From assembly GCA_947624445.1 (NCBI GenBank), contig CANQKF010000003.1, positions 62,001 through 126,000 of the forward strand: a DNA stretch of 64,000 nucleotides, given 5' to 3'. Each line of letters opens with the position of its first letter. Position 1 is the stretch's first letter. The notes beneath the pieces were generated by a model. It saw only the letters and a list, made by a program, of their open reading frames with translations. It had not been told where the DNA came from and ran no database searches. Below are positions 54,089-63,068 of the stretch, piece by piece. The position numbers and the translations under genes were made by a program. This DNA is from an uncultured Clostridia bacterium. GTDB taxonomy: Bacteria; Bacillota; Clostridia; Christensenellales; Borkfalkiaceae.

Positions 54089-57000
54089 TTATTTCACGGG
54101 TTCGGAGATCGCTGCCTCAATGCCCATCATGTTGTCCTCGGGCGCGGCATCCGAATTATATTTCAGGTTCGTTGCGCCATATTTCTCAACGAGATAGGTG
54201 ATGACCTGCTTCTGGAAATCTACGAATTTGCCAGAAATGCCGAAGTATACCTGATAGCCCTTTCCGTGCCATGCAGTGACGTCGTTAATAAAGGCACCAT
54301 CGTTGGTATACGCCCACGCAAATCCGCCGTTCTTGAATACGTTCTTCCCGACAAGATTGCTGTTGACCATCTTCACTTCTTCAGCGGTCAGAACATGGTT
54401 GGGATCGGCTGCGAGCGCCTTTGCGACCGTCATGATGGTTACGATGTAGCGCACATCTTCCTTGATCGTATCGTCGTTCAGCTCTGCGAGCTTCGCGGAG
54501 ATAGCGGTGGGAACGGTGACGCCCATCATTTCAAGCTGATAGAGGAAGTAGTATGCACGGAAGGACGTATGAGCCGCAATGCCGTTATCGAAATCAAAGA
54601 TAAACCCTGCTGCTTTCACCGTGTTTGCAACGACAATGAGCTCGCCGAGCACTTCGCCTACGGTGTAGGTTTGAGCGGTCGCCTCTGTCCTGTCGGTGGC
54701 CTTGACGGTAAGTTCGAGCTTATCGCCAATCGCGTCAAACTCCTCCGTGAACGTCTTCCAAGCCGTCCAATTCGCGCTGCTGGCTACAGTCGCTTTCGCC
54801 TGCTCGCCTGCGTCGAGCTTGTTGTAGGCCTCGAAGATCGTCTTAAAGAGCGTGATTTCGCTGAAGAGGTAGCCCTTCTTATCCGCACCGAGCGTCGTCC
54901 AACCCTTGTAGGTGTACTGCGCCATGTTGTTGGTGATGTCCGAGAGACGGACAAACTGCGTGTTGACGTCCTCTGCGGTCTCGATGGGATCTTCCACGAC
55001 GGGAGCCTCGATCGTGGCGTCGGTGACGCCCCAACCGTTTGCATTGACCGTGTAGCCGCTGCCCTTGAGGAACTCGGCGACGATCTCGAAGTACTGATAT
55101 GCCTTATAAGGTTCGGGCGTTTCGCCCTCGGTCATGATCGTGCCGCCCGCATAAGCCGTCATCGTAGCGGCGACTTCGCCGATCCACGCCTCGAACTTAT
55201 TGCCGTTGCCGTTCCACTGTGCATCGAGGAACGAGGAGGTATAGCTGTTGACCCAATACTTGTTGAGGAACTTGAGATCGTCCTCGGAGAGCTCGGAGAT
55301 CTTGGTGTATCCGCCGTTGTGGATGTGCATCGCAACCTTCACGGTGCCGACGATGGGAAGCCATGCGTCATCGTAGAAGCTCTGGAACTTGATGTTCTCA
55401 AGCAAGGTCTTTACAAACCCGGGAAGCACGAAGCCATCCGCATTTTCCATGAGAGCATCGTAGAGCAAGCAGAGGTAAGGAGACGGGAACATCGCACCGC
55501 TGAAGTCTGCGATCCCCGTACCGGTACGGGTGGGATCGTTGTATTCGCCGAAGCTGCCGCCCATTTGGATCTTGTATGCCCAGTAGAGGAAGTGCTCGAA
55601 AAGTGCCTCGCCGTTGTAGGTTTCTTTCGTTTCCATATCCTTCGGGTTCGCATAAAGTTCAACGGAAACGCCGTTGAGCGCCGCATAGCTTTCGGAGATG
55701 TCGGTCTCTGCGGCGAGCGCCATCCAAGCCTCGAAGGAGGTCTTGTTCACGATGCGCAAAACTTCCGCCTGCTTGGTTTCGTCGAGCACGTCGTACTTCG
55801 CCTTGACGTCGCTCTTAAACTTCTGAAGTTCGGAATAGAGGTATCCCTTGACGTCCGCGCTGTCTTTCGCGATCCAGCCCTTGAACTCATACTTGGGCAT
55901 GACCGAGAAGGGCTTGAAGGCGTTCATGACGGCCTTGGCTTCGTCGGAAGCGCTCTCTCTCGGGTCGGCTGCCGCCTTGACCTGCGAGGTGTAGCCGTAG
56001 CCGAGTTCATTGAGCTCCGCGTCGGGCGCATACATCGCCACGATATCTGTGATGTATGCCAGGTTCGCCTTGAGGTTCGCGGCGTCCGGGAGACCGAAGT
56101 AGATCTCGTAGTAGGTGTTGCCGTCACGAAGGTCATACGGCGACCGCTTGGAGTTCCAGTTGAAGCCGCCTTCACGGAACGTGAAGTTCTGCATGTTGGT
56201 GTTGATGACGTTTGCAAGCTCTTCGTCGAGCCAAACGAGTTCACCTTGCTGTTGCAAATTGTAGATCCTCGCGACCTGCGTCATCACGGGATAGATGTAT
56301 TCGTCGAAGTCCAAAACAAAGTTCTTGGAGCGTTCGGTCGAAGTGATCGCAGCGAAGAACACGTCGGTGAAGATCTCGGGGATCTCGACCTTTTCTTCCT
56401 TCATCTTCGCCATGAGGAAGAGAAGGTGGAAGCTATCCTGATAGCACGCCGTATCATCCGAGTCGAGGGTGCCCTTCTCATTTGTGGGAACACCGGTATA
56501 CGTCGTCGTGTGGATCTTGTTCGCGAGCTCGAAGAGCTTCACGAGCGCGTCGGTGCCGCTGTAGGTCACCGTGCCGCTCATCGCGATGTTGCCGATAGTG
56601 TAAGTCTTTGTGGTGTATGCCGAATTATCGAGATACGCCTTGATGCCGTTGTAGGCCTTCGACCAGCGGTCGAACTCCGTCTGCCCGCCGTTCCAGCGGC
56701 GGAGGATGTTGGCCTTATCGACGGGATTGGTGAGCGCGTTGTACTCCGCGAGCACCTTGCCGAACTCCTGCGCTTCGCTCCAGAGGTAGCCCATCGGATC
56801 GGTGGTGCCTGCGGGGACCGTCCAGCCCTTATAGTCGTAATTCTCGAAGAGGGAGAACTTCTCGAGCTTTTCGAGCACGGCCAAGCCCGCATCGGTCAGT
56901 TCGATAGAGCTCTCGTAGACCTTCTTCGCCGCGAGATAATTCGTCCAGTCGAGGAGAAGGCGATACTGTTGCAGGATGCCCGTGCTGCCCGTGTGCTCCT

Positions 57001-58639
57001 CGTCCTTGCCGTACCAGGCCGCGACTTCGTCGAATACCGCCTGATATTGGGAGACGTTATCGACCGTCATATCTTTGAGGCTGTCGATCTTATCCTGATA
57101 GGTCTTGAGCTGGCCGCCGATCTCGTTCTCGGAGACGGGGCTGCCGTCGAAGCAGAAGTTATAGACGTCGGTGCCGTCCTTCGCTTCGTACGACGTGCAC
57201 ACATAGTTCATGAGGTAGGTGTAGTCGAACAAGGCGCTGTCGCCGTCGTCGTCGACGGTCGCGACGTCGTTCGCCATGAGCGCGTCGTGCTGCTGGCCGC
57301 GATACTCGGGCTCGATGTCCGCGATCGCGTAGTCGAGGTCGCTGCACTCCTCTTCGGTGGGAACATACACCGAGGCGTCGGTGATCGTGAAGCCCTCGAA
57401 CTTGGCGCCGTTGAAGAAGTCGACGTTGGAGACCGCGGGTTTGCTCACGACCTCATTCTTGATATCGAGACCCGCGATGAAGATGATCGCGTTCTCGGCT
57501 TTCACTTGGTAACCGGGGAACAGGCTCTCGACCGTTTCGTCGTTGATGACGATCTGATGGGTCTTTTCGGGTTTGCCATCGAAGGTGAAATCGATGTGGT
57601 CCTCCCAATATTCCTCGTCGTTCAGCTCGTCGTAGCAGCGGACGGTCCGCGCGACCATCTCCACCGTCTTGACGTCGGGAGTGAAGTAGCCGCCGTCGTT
57701 CTCCTTGTGCCACGTCGAGGTGATCACAGGCTTCTCCTGGCGATCGACATGATAGACGATATCCGAGAAGGAGTCGTCGCGCGAGGTGCCGCGGAAGGTG
57801 TACCAATCGCCCGTCCGCGTGTCGCAGGCAAGACCCGTCGCCACGACGTAGTAATCCTGCCATGCGTAGACGCCGAAGTAGGCATAGACGCCCTCGTCGA
57901 CCTCTTCGTCCTCGCCGATCGTGTACTTGCCGTCGTACAGACCCTTATAGGGCGGGGTGATCTTGACGTTCGAGAAGTCCATCGTGTAGTTGAGGCCGTT
58001 GACGCCCGCTTTCCGCTTCGGGAACGCGATTATGCCCGCGTCCATGGGCTTGGAGAATTCCCACGAAGGCGGAAGCGTTTTGGAAGCGGGGATCTCTTGC
58101 CCGTAGATATCGAGGAGCCCGTAGCCGTTCCATGTCTGCATGGAGACGGTGCCCATCGAGCCCGTCTGGTGCGCGATGACCTTCTGGTTCTGAAGGATCT
58201 TGATGCCTTCGGTGGCGTCCCAGCAGTTGAACGCCGTGAGTTCGGTGCCGTTTTCATAGTACCAGAAGCAGTCGGAGTTGCCCGTGCCGAACCCCTTGCG
58301 GTTCTCGAAGAGCTTCCGCGTGCCGCCCTTCTTTTTCACGTAGCCGCCTACGGCGCCCGCTTCGGTGGCTTCGTCCTCCGTGAAGTCGAGATCGGCTTCG
58401 ACCGTGGCGTTGATGGCGTCTGCAATCGTCTTATAGGAGCCGACTTGATTTCCTTCGTAGTCGTACGCCTCATAAGCGTCCGCCGCCCGCGGATCTTCGC
58501 GGAGCGTGGCTTTGCTACCGCCGCCGCCTCCGCCGCCTCCGCCGCCGCCACCGCCGCTACCGGGCCCGCATGCCACGAGCCCCGCGATCGACGTCGCCAT
58601 CATGGCGGAACCGAGTAATAGCGCTACCAGCTTTTTCAT
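54089..58639 (-). CDS. Very large lipoprotein with three repeated helical modules
   Basis: I do not recognise a named family. This 1516-residue protein has a lipoprotein signal peptide (LVAC) and a long poly-Gly linker (GGGG...S). Residues about 50-600 form a mixed N-terminal part. Three modules then begin with the same motif: YDYKGW at about 601, YEFKGW at about 917 and YTYKGW at about 1242, each followed by GYLWSE/GYLYSE/GYLFSE and a Lys/Glu-rich helix. Modules are about 316-325 residues long; the last is about 275. Paired FREGGFNW and FKNGGFAW with EIYFG/QVYFG recur near module ends. It has a near-perfect promoter and AGGAGG before the ATG. A role in substrate capture near the importer is a guess. 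Confidence 0.88.
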   Translation of the reverse strand: MKKLVALLLGSAMMATSIAGLVACGPGSGGGGGGGGGGGGGSKATLREDPRAADAYEAYDYEGNQVGSYKTIADAINATVEADLDFTEDEATEAGAVGGYVKKKGGTRKLFENRKGFGTGNSDCFWYYENGTELTAFNCWDATEGIKILQNQKVIAHQTGSMGTVSMQTWNGYGLLDIYGQEIPASKTLPPSWEFSKPMDAGIIAFPKRKAGVNGLNYTMDFSNVKITPPYKGLYDGKYTIGEDEEVDEGVYAYFGVYAWQDYYVVATGLACDTRTGDWYTFRGTSRDDSFSDIVYHVDRQEKPVITSTWHKENDGGYFTPDVKTVEMVARTVRCYDELNDEEYWEDHIDFTFDGKPEKTHQIVINDETVESLFPGYQVKAENAIIFIAGLDIKNEVVSKPAVSNVDFFNGAKFEGFTITDASVYVPTEEECSDLDYAIADIEPEYRGQQHDALMANDVATVDDDGDSALFDYTYLMNYVCTSYEAKDGTDVYNFCFDGSPVSENEIGGQLKTYQDKIDSLKDMTVDNVSQYQAVFDEVAAWYGKDEEHTGSTGILQQYRLLLDWTNYLAAKKVYESSIELTDAGLAVLEKLEKFSLFENYDYKGWTVPAGTTDPMGYLWSEAQEFGKVLAEYNALTNPVDKANILRRWNGGQTEFDRWSKAYNGIKAYLDNSAYTTKTYTIGNIAMSGTVTYSGTDALVKLFELANKIHTTTYTGVPTNEKGTLDSDDTACYQDSFHLLFLMAKMKEEKVEIPEIFTDVFFAAITSTERSKNFVLDFDEYIYPVMTQVARIYNLQQQGELVWLDEELANVINTNMQNFTFREGGFNWNSKRSPYDLRDGNTYYEIYFGLPDAANLKANLAYITDIVAMYAPDAELNELGYGYTSQVKAAADPRESASDEAKAVMNAFKPFSVMPKYEFKGWIAKDSADVKGYLYSELQKFKSDVKAKYDVLDETKQAEVLRIVNKTSFEAWMALAAETDISESYAALNGVSVELYANPKDMETKETYNGEALFEHFLYWAYKIQMGGSFGEYNDPTRTGTGIADFSGAMFPSPYLCLLYDALMENADGFVLPGFVKTLLENIKFQSFYDDAWLPIVGTVKVAMHIHNGGYTKISELSEDDLKFLNKYWVNSYTSSFLDAQWNGNGNKFEAWIGEVAATMTAYAGGTIMTEGETPEPYKAYQYFEIVAEFLKGSGYTVNANGWGVTDATIEAPVVEDPIETAEDVNTQFVRLSDITNNMAQYTYKGWTTLGADKKGYLFSEITLFKTIFEAYNKLDAGEQAKATVASSANWTAWKTFTEEFDAIGDKLELTVKATDRTEATAQTYTVGEVLGELIVVANTVKAAGFIFDFDNGIAAHTSFRAYYFLYQLEMMGVTVPTAISAKLAELNDDTIKEDVRYIVTIMTVAKALAADPNHVLTAEEVKMVNSNLVGKNVFKNGGFAWAYTNDGAFINDVTAWHGKGYQVYFGISGKFVDFQKQVITYLVEKYGATNLKYNSDAAPEDNMMGIEAAISEPVK

Positions 58640-58694
58640 AATTTTCCTCCTGGAATCCCCTATTCAATCGACAGAGAATACTTTTTGTAGTGCC

Positions 58695-58723
58695 ATTGTA
58701 CTCCTTCTCCCCCGCTTTGTCAA
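58695..58723 (-). promoter_or_regulatory. SigA-type promoter of the 1516-residue lipoprotein gene
   Basis: On the minus strand TTGACA (58723-58718), exactly 17 bases, then TACAAT (58700-58695). The leader is about 50 bases. Upstream is AT-rich (about 58724-58805), like an UP element. Confidence 0.88.
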
Positions 58724-59153
58724 TAGATTTTGAAAAAAATTTTTATTTTTCACAAAAAATTTTCCTTTTCCTACTTTTTAATTGCTGCGCTTTTTCATCA
58801 TTTGAAAAAAATTTTATCCTTTATCCAAAAGTGAAGCAGTTGCCGCCCGCGTGAAACGCTCCCCCCGATATTGTCATGTCGCCCGCCGCGCAACGGCGCA
58901 CATAATAGCGTAGTCGCCCCGCGCGCGGCTTCTATTTGTACACCAGGCGCGGCACGAGCACGAAGTGCGAAGTAAGGATCCCGAAGTATGGAGTCCGATT
59001 TCCAACATCGACCATCGGGATTCTTCGGGGGCTATGCCCCCTCTGAATGACAAGGAAACAGGGCCCCTCTGAATGATGTGTGTGCTCTCTGCGGTTTCTG
59101 CCGTCCCCGCCCCCCACCACCGCCGCGCGGCGATCGCGTGGTTTTTTGTAGAC
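58724..59153. other. Gene-free region with AT-rich tract and short repeated sequence
   Basis: The part 58724-58805 is AT-rich, with repeated AAAAATTTT-type runs. From about 58960 the sequence changes to GC-rich text with GGGATTCTTCGGGGGC and two copies of CCCCTCTGAATGA (about 59037 and 59064), which looks like remnants of a dispersed intergenic repeat. I see no convincing gene; a plus-strand reading through 59173-60039 is only the shadow of the regulator gene. Confidence 0.55.
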
Positions 59154-59178
59154 AAAAAAACCACCCCGAAGGGTGGTT
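59154..59178 (-). terminator. Terminator of the RpiR-type regulator gene
   Basis: On the minus strand an eight-base-pair stem AACCACCC with a TTCG tetraloop and its complement is followed by TTTTT. It lies just after the regulator stop. Confidence 0.92.
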
Positions 59179-59196
59179 GGAAAAGCGGTTTCTCGC

Positions 59197-60033
59197 TTAA
59201 ATCAGTTTTCCGACGGTGGCGCGGCTGCTCTTGGCGTAGTAGGAATCGAAGCGCGTCTGGTCCACGCGGTGGAGCCCCGTGCAGAGCGCGTCCACCATAA
59301 AGAGCTGCATGACCTTGCCCGTCATGGCGCCGGGCTGCATGGGCGAATCCATGGGCGCCGCCGAGAGCACGAGGTCGGCATACTTCGAGAGCGGGGATTT
59401 TTCGTAGCAGGTGATGACGAGCACCTTCATGCCGCGCGAGCGCGCGATCTCCGCCGCCTCCACCGTATCTTTCGAGGAGCCCGAGACCGAGAAGATGATC
59501 ATGAGGTCGTCCTCCCCGCGCGAGGAGAGCAGGACGTTCTGGAGGTGGGTATCGCGCTCGCAGAAGGTCACCATGCCCATCATCATGAAGCGGTTGTGCA
59601 GCTCGAGCGCCGCGAGATAGGAGTGCCCCACGCCGAAGCAGCAGATCGTATTCGCCGAGAGGACGAGATCGAACGCCGCGCGCAGCTGCTCCTCGGTGAG
59701 CCCGCGCCTGCAATTATCCATGGCAATGCGGTAGTTATCCGCGATCTCCGCGATATAGCCCGTGCCGCGGCCGTCGTCGGGTTCTTCCTCCGCGACGACC
59801 GAGCCCTGCGCGAGGTTCAGGCGGAATTCCTGGTACCCGTTGTATCCGAGCGAACGGCAAAAGCGGAGCACGGTGGCTTCGGCGACGTCCGTCGCGGCGG
59901 CGAGGTCGGTGATAGACATGTAGATGACGCGGCGCAGATCGACGTTATCGAAATAGTCCACAAGTTTCTTCTGGCTCTTCGTGAGCTTTCCCTCACGGAG
60001 CTGTGCGATCTTGTTGCGGATCATGCTCGGCAT
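59197..60033 (-). CDS. RpiR/MurR family transcriptional regulator
   Basis: This 278-residue protein has an N-terminal helix-turn-helix domain (about 1-80: SITDLAAATDVAEATVLRFCRSLGYNGYQEFR) and a C-terminal SIS sugar-phosphate-binding domain (about 125-255: ICCFGVGHSYLAA, IIFSVSGSSKDTVEAAEIARSRG). RpiR proteins sense sugar phosphates such as GlcNAc-6-P. The ATG at 60033 has GGGGAC upstream. It has its own near-consensus promoter and terminator. It is likely to control the surrounding glycan genes; NanE supplies one possible ligand. Confidence 0.93.
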   Translation of the reverse strand: MPSMIRNKIAQLREGKLTKSQKKLVDYFDNVDLRRVIYMSITDLAAATDVAEATVLRFCRSLGYNGYQEFRLNLAQGSVVAEEEPDDGRGTGYIAEIADNYRIAMDNCRRGLTEEQLRAAFDLVLSANTICCFGVGHSYLAALELHNRFMMMGMVTFCERDTHLQNVLLSSRGEDDLMIIFSVSGSSKDTVEAAEIARSRGMKVLVITCYEKSPLSKYADLVLSAAPMDSPMQPGAMTGKVMQLFMVDALCTGLHRVDQTRFDSYYAKSSRATVGKLI

Positions 60034-60138
60034 AATTGATCGTCCCCTTTTCCCATTTATCCGTAGCATCTCCCGCGGTGCGGGAGAGAACTGCACAGAA
60101 CGGGCGCTTTCCCCATTTTGCGCAGCGTATATGCCTTT

Positions 60139-60167
60139 ATTCTATCTTAAATAGGAAACGGTGTCAA
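60139..60167 (-). promoter_or_regulatory. SigA-type promoter of the RpiR-type regulator gene
   Basis: On the minus strand TTGACA (60167-60162), exactly 17 bases, then TAGAAT (60144-60139). The leader is about 100 bases. Confidence 0.85.
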
Positions 60168-60187
60168 TAATTTTCCGCGATAAGCTG

Positions 60188-60215
60188 AAAAAAGTTTTCA
60201 CATGTGAACTTTTTT
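60188..60215. other. Inverted repeat upstream of the regulator promoter
   Basis: AAAAAAG and CTTTTTT arms flank a perfect TTCACATGTGAA palindrome, with a two-base shift on one side. It lies about 20 bases upstream of the -35 box and about 40 bases after the stop of the acyltransferase-like gene. It can be a terminator of that gene (T-runs in both directions) or an operator. Confidence 0.6.
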
Positions 60216-60253
60216 ACATTTTTTTACTTGATTTTACGAAATATTTCAATTAT

Positions 60254-61048
60254 TTATTGAAAATCGTTTCCAATCAACATTCCGCGGGCCGTCCCGAACT
60301 TCCCGCCCCGCAAGAGGTGCGCTTTCAGCGCGCGTTGGAGCGACGTATCCTCGGGCAGATCTTCGGTGTTTTGCTTCTTTCTGAAAATAAATGCCAACCC
60401 GTCGGCGGTTTCGTAACGGGCGAGCAGGCGGAAGCGCGCGGCAAAGGCGAGGATGCGCGAATCCGCGGGGAGCAGGTCTTTGAGCGTGGGTTCGAGCATC
60501 CACGAAGTGCAGGTCATGGGCGCGTCTGCATACGCGGGATAGAACGCCGCGAAGAACGCCCGCGCCGCCGCCATGGAGGCGTCCACCGAGGGTGCGGAGA
60601 GATCGGCCCGCAGTGGGATGTGCACCGAGAGCTCCCGCCCCGTCTCCTCGACGCACATCTCATACTCGAGGGCGCCGATGCGGAAGAGGGAGAGCGACGT
60701 CTGCCGCCCCGCCCAGCCCCACGTCTCGAAGCCGTATTCCCCGTGCGCGAGAAAATATTCCTCGACGAAGCGGGAAAAGGCGCCCATGGTATCGAAATAA
60801 ACGGCCTCGGGAATGCCGCGGCGCGCATACTCCGCATGGGCGAGCACGGCGGCGTCGAGCATGGCGGAGAGGATCTTCGCGCCGTCGGGATCGGGCGCGA
60901 GCCCCGCATGGAGGGCGTTTGCCGCGGCGGCGTAGTGTTCCCGCTCGGTCAAAAGGGCGATCTCCCGCGAAAAACCCGCGACCTGTGGTAGTTTATTCAC
61001 CATTTCCGCGGGCATGCCGATACGGGAGACCAGGAGATTTTTGTCCAT
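60254..61048 (-). CDS. GNAT-like acyltransferase (NAT_N/GNAT_C family)
   Basis: This 264-residue protein fits a family of two-domain proteins named for an N-terminal N-acyltransferase-type helical part and a GNAT-like C-terminal part. Seen motifs are ARRGIPEAVYFDTM, LSLFRIGALEYEM, SVHIPLRADLS, FYPAYADAPMTCTSW and DLLPADSRIL. The substrate is unknown. It starts one base after the stop of the GH31 gene, so it belongs to the GH20-GH31 operon. Confidence 0.75.
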   Translation of the reverse strand: MDKNLLVSRIGMPAEMVNKLPQVAGFSREIALLTEREHYAAAANALHAGLAPDPDGAKILSAMLDAAVLAHAEYARRGIPEAVYFDTMGAFSRFVEEYFLAHGEYGFETWGWAGRQTSLSLFRIGALEYEMCVEETGRELSVHIPLRADLSAPSVDASMAAARAFFAAFYPAYADAPMTCTSWMLEPTLKDLLPADSRILAFAARFRLLARYETADGLAFIFRKKQNTEDLPEDTSLQRALKAHLLRGGKFGTARGMLIGNDFQ

Positions 61049-61049
61049 G

Positions 61050-63044
61050 TCAGGGCGCCACGATGACCGTCTCGAAGGTGCCGAGCGAGGACTTCGTTTC
61101 GCCGTCGTCGCGGGCGACTTCGTATTCGGTGGGGCGGTCGATGAAGCGCAGGAAGTAGAGGTGCTGTTCGTCGATCGATGCCACGTTCATGGCGGGCTTG
61201 GCGAGCGGGACGACCTTCCCTTCGCGGAGGAAGAACACAACTTCGTCGAGCGGGACGTTGATGTAGTAATCCCCCTTTTCGTAGACGCCTTCCTCGACGT
61301 AGACCCCCTCTTTCATGCGGATGAGCTTCATGCGGGCGGGGAAATAAACATAGCGTCCCCTCGCGTTTTGCTCGACGACGGGCGCGATCATGATGCTCTC
61401 GCCGATGAAGAGCTGATCCTCGACCTCGCGCGCGCGTTTATCTTCGGGGTAGTCGAACGCCAGCGGGCGGGAGAGCATCTTCCCGCGGAGGGCGCACTTG
61501 ACGAACTCGCTGTAGAGGTAGGGCATCAGGGCGTAGCGCATGCCGAGGATGTTGTGGAAGGCCATCCTGTCCTTAAAGACGTAGCACTCCTGGTCCCGCG
61601 TGCCGAGCGAGGCATGGTTGCGCATGAGTGGCGTGAAGATGCCGAAAGCGAGCCAGCGGAGCATGAGCTCCTCCGTCGTATCGTGGCCGTGCCCGCCGAG
61701 GTCGGCGCCCGCATAGAGGAAGCCGCACATGTCGAGCCCGGGCATCATCGTGAGGTTGAGTTTCAAGTGCGACCACCACGAGCAGTTGTCCCCCGTCCAG
61801 ATGCCGCCGTAGCGGTGGTGCCCGATGTAGGAGGAACGCGAGAAGAGCAGGAATCTGCGGTCGGGCGCGTATTCCTCGAAATACTCCGCCGCGCCGCGCG
61901 TCATGTTGTAGCCGTAGAGGTTGTGCGCCTTCTTGTGGACGTGCCGCCCGTCGGGGGCGTTGTGGTAGAAGGAAGCGTAGTCGTCGGGATTGTTCGCGAG
62001 CTCGTGGAATTTGCCCGTGACGTCGTAGAACGCGTCGAGATCGAGATTCTTGCCCTGCGCCGCGGCGACGTAGGAGATCGCCTCCGAGAGCCGCCCCTTG
62101 CTGTAAAAGATGCCCGGCTCGTTCATATCGTTCCAGAAGCCCTCGATGCCCTGGTCGAGCAACGCCTTATACTGTGAACCGAACCAACGGCGCGCCTCGG
62201 GATTCAGGACGTCGGGCAGCACGCTGTCGCCCGGCCAGACGCCGACGACGAAGGGCTTCCCCTCCGCGTCCGTGCAGAAGTACCCCTTCTCGACGCCCTC
62301 ATCGTAGACCGGATAGCCCTCCTCGACCTTGACCGCCGCGTCGATGATGGGCACGAGGTGCACCCCGCCGCGCTTCATGCTCTTGGCGAGCTTGGGAAGA
62401 TCGGGATAGCGCTCGGGATCGACCGTGAAATCCTTGTAGTCCTTCATGTAGTCGATGTCCATGTAGATCATGTCGAGGGGAAGCTCGGCCTTGCGGTAGC
62501 CGTCGTAGACGGCGCGGATATCCGCCTCGCACTTGTAGCCCCACTTGGACTGCGCGAAGCCGAACGCCCACTTGGGCGGGATGTAGCTCGGGCCGATGAG
62601 CGCGCGGAATTCCTCGACGATCGCGACGACGCTCTCCCCCTCGAGGATGTAGACGTCGGCGTCCTCGCTCGTCACGGTGAGCATGTCGCGGTCGGAATAC
62701 CCGATGTCGAACACGACCTCGCCCGCGCAATCGAAGAAGGCGCCGAAGGTCTTTTCCCCGAACACGACGATGAAATTATGTGCACCGTATAGCGACTTCC
62801 TGCCCTCGTGGATGATGGGGTCGTCGTAGTTCCAGCTCTTATAGATCCAGCCGCGCTTGTTGATGCCGCGGACCTGTTCGCCCAGCCCGTAGACGCAATC
62901 CTCCGCGCCGAGCGGATACGAAAAGATGAATTTCCCCTCCTCTTCCGTGAGGGTGAACGGGGCGATCTCGCCCGCCTCGCGGGGGACCTCCCGCACCGTC
63001 GCGTCCGTCTTGACAGGAACGCCGTAGGTGTACTTCTTGATCAT
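61050..63044 (-). CDS. GH31 family alpha-glycosidase
   Basis: This 664-residue enzyme has an N-terminal beta domain (VYGLGEQVRGINKRG), the GH31 barrel with nucleophile Asp306 in FWNDMNEP and acid/base Asp419 in WTGDNCSWW, and a C-terminal beta domain. The motif style is that of alpha-glucosidases or related enzymes; alpha-galactosidase or xylosidase activity cannot be excluded. The ATG at 63044 follows AAGGAG; a longer start at 63062 has no better site. No signal peptide is present. Confidence 0.94.
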   Translation of the reverse strand: MIKKYTYGVPVKTDATVREVPREAGEIAPFTLTEEEGKFIFSYPLGAEDCVYGLGEQVRGINKRGWIYKSWNYDDPIIHEGRKSLYGAHNFIVVFGEKTFGAFFDCAGEVVFDIGYSDRDMLTVTSEDADVYILEGESVVAIVEEFRALIGPSYIPPKWAFGFAQSKWGYKCEADIRAVYDGYRKAELPLDMIYMDIDYMKDYKDFTVDPERYPDLPKLAKSMKRGGVHLVPIIDAAVKVEEGYPVYDEGVEKGYFCTDAEGKPFVVGVWPGDSVLPDVLNPEARRWFGSQYKALLDQGIEGFWNDMNEPGIFYSKGRLSEAISYVAAAQGKNLDLDAFYDVTGKFHELANNPDDYASFYHNAPDGRHVHKKAHNLYGYNMTRGAAEYFEEYAPDRRFLLFSRSSYIGHHRYGGIWTGDNCSWWSHLKLNLTMMPGLDMCGFLYAGADLGGHGHDTTEELMLRWLAFGIFTPLMRNHASLGTRDQECYVFKDRMAFHNILGMRYALMPYLYSEFVKCALRGKMLSRPLAFDYPEDKRAREVEDQLFIGESIMIAPVVEQNARGRYVYFPARMKLIRMKEGVYVEEGVYEKGDYYINVPLDEVVFFLREGKVVPLAKPAMNVASIDEQHLYFLRFIDRPTEYEVARDDGETKSSLGTFETVIVAP

Positions 63045-63068
63045 AGGTATAGCTCCTTGCATGGTATT

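Noticed and set aside
53556-54201. Short plus-strand frames across the palindrome cluster
   Set aside because: They start inside the antisense of the binding-protein gene or in the hairpins, lack ribosome binding sites, and are Arg/Pro-rich without motifs.
58517-58560. Triplet repeat GCC/CCG as a possible regulatory repeat
   Set aside because: It encodes the poly-Gly linker after the lipobox of the large lipoprotein.
53990-58618. A 1542-residue plus-strand frame opposite the giant lipoprotein
   Set aside because: No ribosome binding site or family motif, whereas the minus-strand gene has promoter, lipobox and internal repeats.
60257-60273. A LacI/CcpA-like inverted repeat (TTGAAAA...TTTCCAA)
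   Set aside because: It lies in the last codons of the acyltransferase-like gene and does not fit the cre consensus well; probably chance.
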